Below, in pieces: positions 1-5,199 of a stretch of 5,252 nt of DNA (the stretch's first letter is position 1; each line of letters begins with the position of its first letter). The DNA is from Capsulimonas sp. (GTDB taxonomy: Bacteria; Armatimonadota; Armatimonadia; Armatimonadales; Capsulimonadaceae), in assembly GCA_025963815.1 (NCBI GenBank), contig JAOQAA010000247.1, positions 1 through 5,252 on the forward strand, written 5' to 3'. A program made the position numbers and the translations under genes. The notes below the pieces were generated by a model that was given only the letters and a program-made list of their open reading frames with translations, made no database searches and was not told the origin of the DNA.

Positions 1-653
1 GCGTCGCTGAGCGACGCCTGGGTTTGACGCAAGGCCGACGTTCCCAGTTCTTTTAAAATTCGGAAACAGAGCGTTAGCAGCGCCAGCCCTACAGTGAACA
101 TGATCAGCGTCAGCCCCACGGAGCGGCGCTGAGTATGGTCCAGATCCTTCATCGCCTGCAGCGCTTCCGCATGGTGCTCGTTGGCCTCCCGGTTGATCAG
201 AGTCTCGATACGTGAGAACGCCGGATCGGCGCGCGCCATGTCAATGGCATGCGCTCGGTCCATGCGATGGGCGTCGACCGCATCGAACATCTCGGAAGAA
301 GCCTTCAAATATTGCTCATGCAGCTTCAGCAGCAGGGGAGCAAGGGGGGGATTGTGAACGCCGTCCTTATGCGCGGCGGCACTGAGATACGCTGTCAGCT
401 CCTGAACGGTTTGCCGATACTGCTGGCGCGCTTCCGGAGAAGGCCGCATGAAGTATCGATGCTCGCCCGTCTCCTCCTCGCCTACGGCGTACCGGGCCTG
501 CTGGTACACATCGCTCATCTCCACGGCGATGCGGGCATGCGACGCCAGGCGCTGCGTCGTCACGGCGGTCCAAACGGCGAAACTCGCCAGCGTGAGCAAT
601 ACCGCCGCCAGACCGAATGACGCGAGACGGCCAACCAAGTGTCGATTATTCAT
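1..653 (-). CDS. Membrane-anchored sensor/signalling protein, N-terminal part (3' end outside window)
   Basis: This reading frame is open from an ATG at 653-651 to the left edge: 217 codons with no stop. The protein starts MNNRHLVGRL. It has a first membrane helix at about residues 8-30, an extracytoplasmic helical region at about 31-175, and a second membrane helix at about 178-198. It then enters the cytoplasm with a polar stretch (KELGTSALRQTQASLSD). The segment around residues 58-80 (EEETGEHRYF, then PSPEARQQYR) and the later DPAFSRIETLI resemble the four-helix-bundle sensor domains found before PAS, GGDEF/EAL or histidine-kinase modules. I recall this sensor type mostly from cyclic-di-GMP proteins, but the output domain lies outside the window, so the enzymatic class is unknown. 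The gene follows crcB on the same strand after a 91-bp gap holding a 14-bp palindrome. Confidence is high that it is a real gene and moderate for the sensor role. Confidence 0.82.
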   Translation of the reverse strand, partial: MNNRHLVGRLASFGLAAVLLTLASFAVWTAVTTQRLASHARIAVEMSDVYQQARYAVGEEETGEHRYFMRPSPEARQQYRQTVQELTAYLSAAAHKDGVHNPPLAPLLLKLHEQYLKASSEMFDAVDAHRMDRAHAIDMARADPAFSRIETLINREANEHHAEALQAMKDLDHTQRRSVGLTLIMFTVGLALLTLCFRILKELGTSALRQTQASLSD

Positions 654-683
654 GGGTTCGTATCGATTCCGTGCGAAATGGGC

Positions 684-697
684 AAGACAATTGTCTT
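684..697. promoter_or_regulatory. 14-bp perfect palindrome upstream of the sensor gene
   Basis: AAGACAATTGTCTT reads the same on both strands. It ends 31 bp before the sensor gene's ATG and directly abuts a possible -10 box on the minus strand (CATAAT, 704-699), so it would cover the predicted transcription start. That placement suits a repressor operator. About 0.3 perfect 14-bp palindromes are expected by chance in a window this size, so the position is the main support. It is a poor terminator candidate because the stem is AT-rich and no T-run follows on either strand. Confidence 0.35.
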
Positions 698-744
698 TAT
701 TATGGCCTCACGCTTGGAAATCGTTAGGGAACCGACCCCGCTTG

Positions 745-1140
745 CTACCCTCGCGCCAGCGCCGCCGACAGCCATGCCGCGAGCCTGATCCCCGCCCACA
801 CGGCGGCGTAGCCGGCGGCGACGCTGCCGAGCAGGTTCGCCATCGCCTGCCACGATGATGCAAGCCGCGCTGTTTCATATTCGAACGTGCTGAACGTGGT
901 GTAGGCGCCGACAAACCCGATGGTGATCAGCGGACGCCAGTTCGGGCTGGTCAGCACCCGCTCCGTCAGCAGCGTCATCACCAGCCCAAGGATAAACGAG
1001 CCGGTCACGTTGATCAAAAAAGTCCCCCAAGGGAATGTCGCGCCCGGGATCTTATCCATCACCCAGCTTCCCAGCCAATACCGCGCCAGCGCGCCTACCG
1101 CGCCGCCGACGCCGATCAAACACAACTGCCATGGACTCAT
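745..1140 (-). CDS. crcB: Fluoride ion channel/exporter CrcB (FluC)
   Basis: A 131-residue membrane protein of the CrcB/Fluc family. These proteins form dual-topology dimers in the cytoplasmic membrane and let fluoride leave the cell, preventing inhibition of enzymes such as enolase. All the family signatures are visible. GGAVGALARY lies at residues 12-21 in helix 1. INVTGSF lies at 43-49 in helix 2, with the pore asparagine at N44. GFVGAYTTFSTF lies at 75-86 in the broken third helix, including the two 'Phe box' phenylalanines F83 and F86. A fourth helix spans about 97-125. The length matches single-domain family members. The ATG is preceded by AAGGAG at 1156-1151 with a 10-nt gap, which supports this start. 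The leader contains a 127-bp inverted-repeat element, and I see no fluoride riboswitch. Its role next to a hydrolase and a sensor appears independent of both. Confidence 0.96.
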   Translation of the reverse strand: MSPWQLCLIGVGGAVGALARYWLGSWVMDKIPGATFPWGTFLINVTGSFILGLVMTLLTERVLTSPNWRPLITIGFVGAYTTFSTFEYETARLASSWQAMANLLGSVAAGYAAVWAGIRLAAWLSAALARG

Positions 1141-1173
1141 AACGTTCTCGCTCCTTGATTTTGCAGTCGGATT

Positions 1174-1300
1174 CGGCCCCCTGCCCCCAATCCTGGGGGA
1201 GGAGTTTTGCGAGGGCGTTTCTGTTTATGTCTTGGGGCGTACGACAAGATTAACAATCGCCCCGCCAGCCTCTTCCCCCAGGATTGGGGGTTGGGGGCCG
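1174..1300. repeat. 127-bp MITE-like element with 31-bp terminal inverted repeats
   Basis: Bases 1174-1204 are the reverse complement of 1270-1300 at 28 of 31 positions; the differences are TG/AA near the outer end and one G/A near the inner end. The arms enclose a 65-bp centre with weaker internal pairing (GGGCG 1213-1217 with CGCCC 1258-1262, or alternatively GGGGCG 1234-1239 with CGCCCC 1258-1263). Each arm also contains its own small hairpin, CCCCCA-ATCC-TGGGGG at 1184-1199 and its mirror at 1275-1290. No ORF or transposase is encoded. A target-site duplication is not obvious; only TT flanks both ends. The structure fits a non-autonomous mobile element or a dispersed intergenic palindrome. 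It fills most of the gap between the 777-residue gene and crcB, so it could attenuate or insulate transcription between them. Confidence 0.7.
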
Positions 1301-1325
1301 TTCTTATTCCTTCACGATCTTGGGC

Positions 1326-3659
1326 TCAGGGTTTTGCGATGGCCGCCCCATCCACTTCCATGGTCGCCCACATCAGGTGGACGACATCGTCCTTGAAGAT
1401 ATCGTCGTGCCCACCGCCAAGCTTAGGATCGCCTTCATAAATCAGGCGGCTGGCGTCCAGATTTAATGATTTGCCCCAAGGCGCGGGCTTGCCGGTGCGC
1501 GCTTTTTCATCACGCAGATATTTTCTTATCTCCTCGTTCAAGCGCGGCGGCTCAGAAAGCGAGGCGAAGAGGCCGTCCTTTCCTAGCGGGACGGGCTTCG
1601 CGGGAGGGTCCGCCGGGCAGTCGCAGAGGCCGACATAGCCCGCGGCGAGCCGACCTCCGTTGGAAAACGGATAGTAAAAGCCGTTGGCGGTGTCGTATCC
1701 CGAAAAAACACACGCCAGCGCGCCTTGGATCCGTCCCATCAGCTCAGTTTCCCGATCGAACCAGGCGCTCGCGATGGCGGCTTGCAGCAAACAAAGCGTC
1801 TGAACCGGACCGCCCAGATGGCGCGCGAGATTGACCATCACCAAACCGCCAAAGCTGTGACCGATCAGATGCACACGGGCATCCCCCAGGTCCTTGTCCG
1901 TATTGAGCAGATCATCCATGAAATCCGCAGCCTCAATTCCGGCGCGGACACCCTTGCGCTGCATCTCAAAGAACGCCAGCTGGTTCTCGATCCCCTGAGT
2001 CATATTGTGAACGCCGCTGTCCGCCGGGATCGCCTGCCGCAGGGCCCAGATCGGCAGGCGGGCGAGGCCAGCGAGGAGATCGCGCGTCAGAAGTCCGATC
2101 CTGGGAACGCGCCGCCCGCCGACAACATCGTATCGGCTCACCCGTTCGGTGAACACGCTCACCAGTGGCAGGCTGAACCGCAAAGACGCAGCGAAGACGG
2201 CCGCTCCTAATGAGGCGCAGATGAAGTCGAACGCCACCAAACCATTCCCCATAGCGAACAACCCAGCCGCAAGCAGCGCCAGACCGACGGCGCCGAGCAG
2301 AAAGGACTGGCGAGAGCGCAAAAACGGCGAAACGGTCGCCGCGCCGAAGCTCACCCAAAAGGCGCCGCTCGCCAGCAGCGGATGGCCGAAGTGCGCCAGG
2401 ATTGGCGCAAGCAGAATGATCCAGGTGCGAAAGACGAATGTGGCGCCCGCGATTGTCAGGATCGGAGCGGCCAGCGTCAGCTGCAGCGGAAGCCAGGCCA
2501 AGACCGCCAGAAACGGCGGCCCGCTCGCCTTGAACGGCTTCAGGAGTCTCATCAGCGCGATGGACAGCAGCAGCGCCAGCGTGGGAACGATAAGCAGCGA
2601 CAGCAGAAGGTTCGCGATCAAGCTCGCCTGCGCCGCGAACGCCATATCGTTGGGATCGATCCGGCGGATACCCTGCGCCAGTCCATCCACCCAGGCCTGA
2701 TAGTGCGTCACGCCCCAGCGAGCGGCGCCGCAGACAAATCCGGCGATCTGCGGCAGCGGCCAATACGTTCCGCTGATCCCTCCCGAGGACGACTGCGCGT
2801 TTAATGTCTTCCAGAACTGTTTGAGCGCGCCCCAGACCGGCGACATCTGATACGTCAGGAATCCGATCAAGGCCGCCGCGCCCACGGCGCTGACGATAAA
2901 CTTGAGCAGGGTCGACAGCGCCAGGAGTGGATTATTGTAGCGGGCCGGCTTGTCGCCCTGATCGATCAGCACCCGTTTCGCCTCCGCCTCCTGGTAGCAG
3001 CGCCAGGCCAGCATCTCCCTTTCTCCCGGCAGCGGTTCGCCTCCCGGCTTGGCGGGAGGAACCCCGCGCAGGCGGTGGTGATCGAGACGCGTCGTCAAGT
3101 TCCGCGCTCGTGCGTCCATCCCAGAATCTTGAATGCTGATGTCCGGCGAGGAAACCTGAGAAAATAGCTCGTAGATCTCCTCAAAGTCGTTGAGAAAATC
3201 CGAGAGATCGCCGCCCGGCTCAAAGTGGGTCTGCACGTTCTGCATGAAGCTGCTTTTGACCCGGCGCCCGCTGCGGTCTATCCAGCCATCCTGCCCCGTG
3301 TCCGAGTGCCAGTGCACCGCCAAAAACAGAGGGTGGAAGTCCGGGGGAGGCTGGATGCGCCCACGGCGCATGAGAGTCAGAAAGCGGCTGAAGATCCGGT
3401 CGTACGCCGAGACGGCGCTGAAGAAATTCCGGTGCCAGCCGTGGCTGAACAGAAAGATATCCGAAATCCCCCGTCCCTCCGCGCGGCGCGCCTCCGCCTC
3501 CGCGAGGATCATGCGCTTGATCTCGGTTCGCCGGCTTCCTGACAGATCCATCTCCAGCAGCGGAATGAGGTAATACGGACGCCGCGTCCGAAGATCCGGG
3601 CGGGTCGGGTCGAAGTGCAGTTCCAGGTCTTGCGTTCGTCGTCCGGTTCGTGGCGTCAT
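1326..3659 (-). CDS. Membrane-embedded alpha/beta-hydrolase (lipase/esterase-like) protein of 777 residues
   Basis: The protein has hydrolase elements at both ends and a membrane region between them. Residues 65-77 (GISDIFLFSHGWH) look like a core beta strand followed by the HG oxyanion-hole turn. Residues 109-120 (HPLFLAVHWHSD) look like the next strand. A polar segment leads to hydrophobic stretches at about 248-270, 345-371, 383-402, 403-424, 453-472 and 475-495, perhaps five to seven helices. Hydrolase sequence resumes at about 550, with VHLIGHSFGG (597-606) as the nucleophile elbow, Ser602 being the expected nucleophile. GGGHDDIF (748-755) offers His751 as the likely catalytic histidine; the acid is not certain, with D655 in SGYD one option. 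There is no N-terminal signal peptide. The substrate is unknown, though lipid or ester hydrolysis at the inner membrane is plausible. AAAGGA with a gap of about 10 nt precedes the ATG. The hydrolase class is fairly secure from motifs; the exact function is not. Confidence 0.85.
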   Translation of the reverse strand: MTPRTGRRTQDLELHFDPTRPDLRTRRPYYLIPLLEMDLSGSRRTEIKRMILAEAEARRAEGRGISDIFLFSHGWHRNFFSAVSAYDRIFSRFLTLMRRGRIQPPPDFHPLFLAVHWHSDTGQDGWIDRSGRRVKSSFMQNVQTHFEPGGDLSDFLNDFEEIYELFSQVSSPDISIQDSGMDARARNLTTRLDHHRLRGVPPAKPGGEPLPGEREMLAWRCYQEAEAKRVLIDQGDKPARYNNPLLALSTLLKFIVSAVGAAALIGFLTYQMSPVWGALKQFWKTLNAQSSSGGISGTYWPLPQIAGFVCGAARWGVTHYQAWVDGLAQGIRRIDPNDMAFAAQASLIANLLLSLLIVPTLALLLSIALMRLLKPFKASGPPFLAVLAWLPLQLTLAAPILTIAGATFVFRTWIILLAPILAHFGHPLLASGAFWVSFGAATVSPFLRSRQSFLLGAVGLALLAAGLFAMGNGLVAFDFICASLGAAVFAASLRFSLPLVSVFTERVSRYDVVGGRRVPRIGLLTRDLLAGLARLPIWALRQAIPADSGVHNMTQGIENQLAFFEMQRKGVRAGIEAADFMDDLLNTDKDLGDARVHLIGHSFGGLVMVNLARHLGGPVQTLCLLQAAIASAWFDRETELMGRIQGALACVFSGYDTANGFYYPFSNGGRLAAGYVGLCDCPADPPAKPVPLGKDGLFASLSEPPRLNEEIRKYLRDEKARTGKPAPWGKSLNLDASRLIYEGDPKLGGGHDDIFKDDVVHLMWATMEVDGAAIAKP

Positions 3660-3705
3660 TTGGCGTATGTCCTTTGATGAACGGAATTAAGAAGAAAGCG
3701 ACCAG

Positions 3706-3734
3706 ACGAATATTCGTTTCTCAATCACGAATAT
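3706..3734. promoter_or_regulatory. Paired ACGAATAT sites in the divergent control region
   Basis: ACGAATATTCGT at 3706-3717 is a perfect 12-bp palindrome. Its left portion, ACGAATAT, recurs at 3727-3734, exactly 21 bp downstream, about two helical turns. The pair lies between the two divergent genes, 47 bp from the minus-strand start and 35 bp upstream of the plus-strand -35 box. This is a typical arrangement for a dimeric regulator binding cooperatively on one DNA face. It could also be chance in an AT-rich gap, since about one 12-bp palindrome is expected in a window of this length. Confidence 0.35.
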
Positions 3735-3745
3735 CCTGTCTCTAT

Positions 3746-3771
3746 GATTGCAATCCATCTTTTGTGGATTG
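3746..3771. promoter_or_regulatory. Overlapping inverted repeats (GATTG/CAATC) next to the plus-strand promoter
   Basis: GATTGCAATC at 3746-3755 is a perfect palindrome. CAATCCA at 3751-3757 also pairs perfectly with TGGATTG at 3765-3771 across a 7-nt spacer. The shared CAATC arm can therefore pair with either neighbour. The right arm overlaps the -35 box at 3769-3774, so a protein bound here could block or assist RNA polymerase. Because the repeat lies upstream of the predicted transcription start of the plus-strand gene, it would act as a DNA operator rather than as RNA in that transcript. Confidence 0.3.
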
Positions 3772-3798
3772 ACTCATCACGGCAATACCGGAGATAAT
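3769..3798 (+). promoter_or_regulatory. Predicted sigma70-type promoter for the plus-strand gene pair
   Basis: TTGACT at 3769-3774 matches five of six bases of the -35 consensus, and GATAAT at 3793-3798 matches five of six of the -10 consensus, with an 18-bp spacer. Transcription should begin near 3805. That gives a leader of about 50 nt to the GTG start at 3855, or about 20 nt to the in-frame ATG at 3825. It is the clearest promoter in the window. I found no equally good promoter for the divergent minus-strand gene. Confidence 0.6.
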
Positions 3799-3842
3799 CA
3801 TTCCAAAGGATATCAGAATAAGTTATGGCGAGTTATCGAAAT

Positions 3843-3849
3843 AAGGAGG
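3843..3849 (+). promoter_or_regulatory. Strong ribosome binding site that favours the GTG start at 3855
   Basis: AAGGAGG preceded by T-rich/A-rich sequence lies 5 nt before an in-frame GTG at 3855. The alternative ATG at 3825 has only AAAGGA 14 nt upstream, which is too far for good initiation. The ten intervening codons (MASYRNKEAF) are also richer in AT-ending codons than the codons after the GTG, as expected for a leader rather than coding sequence. Confidence 0.6.
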
Positions 3850-3854
3850 CGTTC

Positions 3855-4202
3855 GTGAAGGACGCTGCGGAGCTGAAGCTGACGATCCAGCCGGCCGTCA
3901 CGGGCGACGGGCCGCAGGGCATCCGCATTCAGGGCTTGGTGGCCGAGGAACGGGGCGAGCCGAGGCTCAAGGTGGGGCAGGTCTTCGCGCACGACATCAA
4001 GATCCATTTCCCAGACGCGACCCAAGGCTTCGCGTACGGCCTGCATCCGGTTGACGCGGCCAATACCGAAGGGGATATCTTCGTCGGCAAGCTGCATCCG
4101 GACAATATTCGCATGTGCCATTCTATCCTGGAATCGATCGAAACGATGGGAGAGCCTGAGACAAAATACGAAATCCGTGGGATCGTATTGGCTCAATCTT
4201 AA
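3855..4202 (+). CDS. Small protein of unknown function, 115 residues (125 if started at 3825)
   Basis: I do not recognise this family. The preferred GTG start has an AAGGAGG site 5 nt upstream; an upstream in-frame ATG at 3825 would add ten residues. Codons after the GTG are strongly GC-ending (for example GCG GAG CTG AAG CTG ACG ATC), which supports real coding on this strand. The predicted product is soluble, with no signal peptide or membrane helix. It has alternating hydrophobic residues suggesting beta strands early (LKLTIQPAV, GIRIQGLVAE), a central DIKIHFPDATQGFAYGLHP, then one amphipathic helix (HPDNIRMCHSILESIETMG) and a closing strand (TKYEIRGIVLAQ). This could be a small alpha+beta domain. 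It is the first gene after a predicted sigma70-type promoter and lies 58 bp before a hydrolase gene on the same strand, so co-transcription is likely. A longer minus-strand frame overlaps it but looks like a shadow. Confidence 0.75.
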   Translation: MKDAAELKLTIQPAVTGDGPQGIRIQGLVAEERGEPRLKVGQVFAHDIKIHFPDATQGFAYGLHPVDAANTEGDIFVGKLHPDNIRMCHSILESIETMGEPETKYEIRGIVLAQS

Positions 4203-4210
4203 AGTCCGCG

Positions 4211-4228
4211 CTTGCGACCGTTCGCAAG
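4211..4228 (+). other. Intercistronic hairpin, 7-bp stem with CCGT loop
   Basis: CTTGCGA at 4211-4217 pairs perfectly with TCGCAAG at 4222-4228 around a 4-nt loop, starting 8 nt after the stop codon of the small gene. No T-run follows, so it is not a standard intrinsic terminator. It could stabilise the upstream message, cause partial termination, or be a processing site that sets unequal expression of the two genes. Confidence 0.35.
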
Positions 4229-4246
4229 AATCAGGAGTTGGTGGGT

Positions 4247-4254
4247 AAAGGAAG
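4247..4254 (+). promoter_or_regulatory. Ribosome binding site supporting a TTG start
   Basis: AAAGGAAG lies just upstream of TTG at 4261, with 8 nt between AAAGGA and the start codon. The upstream in-frame stop TAA at 4246-4248 overlaps this site and excludes any longer product. The rare start codon suggests moderate translation relative to the upstream gene. Confidence 0.6.
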
Positions 4255-4260
4255 AAGTGG

Positions 4261-4968
4261 TTGAAGGAAGAGCTCGTTGAAAACGTCGCCTGGATCGGAC
4301 ACAAGTCGCTCCGAGGCCCCATTCGCGGCGTCATTCTCAGCTTCGCCGGCCTAGGCGGCACAGCGAGCCTCAAAGATTGGATCGGCGATCAGGAGCGGGA
4401 GTGGGCGAGCGCCGGCGGTCTCGTCGTCTTCCCTTACTATAGTCCATGGGCCTGGATGAACCCACAGACCGTGGCGTTTGTCGATGAACTGCTGGACGCC
4501 GTCTTTCTCAAGTACGGCTTGCCGCCACAAACCCCAATTGTCGCCACGGGCGGAAGCATGGGCGGACACGGCGCGCTTGCCTACACGATGAATTCACGCC
4601 ATCGGGTCGCCCGCTGCTACGCGCTCAGCCCCGTCTGCGATCTGCTTTACCATTACGGCGAGCGGCCGGACCTGCCGCGCACCTTCCACGCGGCTTACCA
4701 GTCCTACGACGACATTCAGGAAGCGCTCATTGCCAATTCGCCGGCGAGACAAACCGACAGGATGCCACGCATCCCCTATCTTGTGATCCACGGCGACCGG
4801 GACGACGCCGTCGCGAAGTCACGCCATTCCGACGTCTTCGCCGCACGGATGCGCGCGGCCGGCCATGACTTCATCTACATTGAGCTGCCTGGCGTCGGCC
4901 ATTGCGGCCCCTTAAGCAAAGCGACCAAGCAAGCCATATCCAGGTTCGTGCGTGAGGGATGGGCGTAA
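4261..4968 (+). CDS. Cytosolic alpha/beta hydrolase, prolyl-oligopeptidase/dienelactone-hydrolase-like, 235 residues
   Basis: A compact serine hydrolase with the complete expected triad. GGSMGG at residues 97-102 is the nucleophile elbow with Ser99; VIHGDRDDAV at 175-184 carries the acid, D181 by the HGxxDxxV spacing; and GVGHCG at 211-216 supplies His214. The oxyanion region is probably LSFAGLGG at 26-33. The length is that of a single-domain fold with a short lid at about 125-165. No signal peptide or membrane helix is visible, so it should act in the cytoplasm. The substrate (ester, small peptide or other acyl group) cannot be read from sequence. The start is a TTG: the frame has a stop at 4246-4248, no ATG or GTG lies near the start, and AAAGGAAG at 4247-4254 lies at suitable spacing. 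It is probably the second gene of a two-gene transcript with the small protein upstream, and it ends 15 bp from a convergent gene. Confidence 0.9.
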   Translation: MKEELVENVAWIGHKSLRGPIRGVILSFAGLGGTASLKDWIGDQEREWASAGGLVVFPYYSPWAWMNPQTVAFVDELLDAVFLKYGLPPQTPIVATGGSMGGHGALAYTMNSRHRVARCYALSPVCDLLYHYGERPDLPRTFHAAYQSYDDIQEALIANSPARQTDRMPRIPYLVIHGDRDDAVAKSRHSDVFAARMRAAGHDFIYIELPGVGHCGPLSKATKQAISRFVREGWA

Positions 4969-4983
4969 ATTCCTCTCTGGCGT

Positions 4984-5199
4984 CTATGGATGGATCAGCA
5001 TTTCGGTGAGCCGCTCGTATTCCCGTTCCGCTTCTTCACTCGTGGGAAACTCCATGACCCCAATCTCGGCTTCGTTCTCTCCCCCATGCTCCGAAGTTCG
5101 CGCCGACGTTGGTCCCCAAAATGAGACTGTCGTACGGAACAGCGAGATCCGCTCGACCATCGCCAGATTCAGTAAATGCTTCTTGGTCTTCACCCACAT
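4984..5199 (-). CDS. Small hypothetical protein, 71 residues
   Basis: The product begins MWVKTKKHLLNLAMVERISL and ends with an acidic amphipathic helix (TSEEAEREYERLTEML, about residues 53-68). This plan, a basic strand-like opening containing 'lLNLa.VErI', a variable middle and a C-terminal helix, matches small uncharacterised bacterial proteins I have seen. I know no function for them and cannot name a family. The middle (FWGPTSARTSEHGGENEAEIG) is low in hydrophobic residues and probably a loop. The ATG at 5199-5197 is preceded by TAGGA with 6 nt between them, a good ribosome binding site. It is convergent with the hydrolase gene, leaving 15 bp between stop codons. No signal peptide or membrane helix is present. 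The overlapping frames on both strands lack these features. Confidence 0.7.
   Translation of the reverse strand: MWVKTKKHLLNLAMVERISLFRTTVSFWGPTSARTSEHGGENEAEIGVMEFPTSEEAEREYERLTEMLIHP

Noticed and set aside
1205..1269. Possible fluoride riboswitch within the centre of the inverted repeat (minus strand GGCGATTGT... start)
   Set aside because: It begins with a GGCGAT-like string as in the crcB motif RNA, but the later conserved blocks are missing and the pairing belongs to the repeat element.
920..1396. 158-residue plus-strand frame spanning the end of crcB, the inverted repeat and the end of the large gene
   Set aside because: It is antisense to two clear genes and runs through both arms of the repeat, giving Pro/Gly-rich segments typical of translated repeats.
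2149..2700. 183-residue plus-strand frame opposite the membrane region of the large gene
   Set aside because: It is antisense to the membrane-helix coding region, has no ribosome binding site that stands out, and shows no recognisable domain.
1966..2763. 265-residue minus-strand frame inside the 777-residue gene
   Set aside because: It is a shifted frame of a GC-rich gene, rich in Arg, Gly and Ala, and carries none of the motifs seen in the main frame, which is open throughout.
3040..3059. Hairpin CCTCCCG/CGGGAGG with a 6-nt spacer
   Set aside because: It lies inside the large coding region and encodes a PAKPGG linker. Gly/Pro-rich codons in a GC-rich gene make such inverted repeats easily, so there is no reason to call it regulatory.
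3813..4373. 186-residue minus-strand frame covering the small gene and the start of the second hydrolase
   Set aside because: It overlaps the promoter, the small gene and the first 37 codons of a clear hydrolase. Its composition is rich in Arg, Leu and His without domain logic, and the opposite strand has the proper codon bias and ribosome binding sites.
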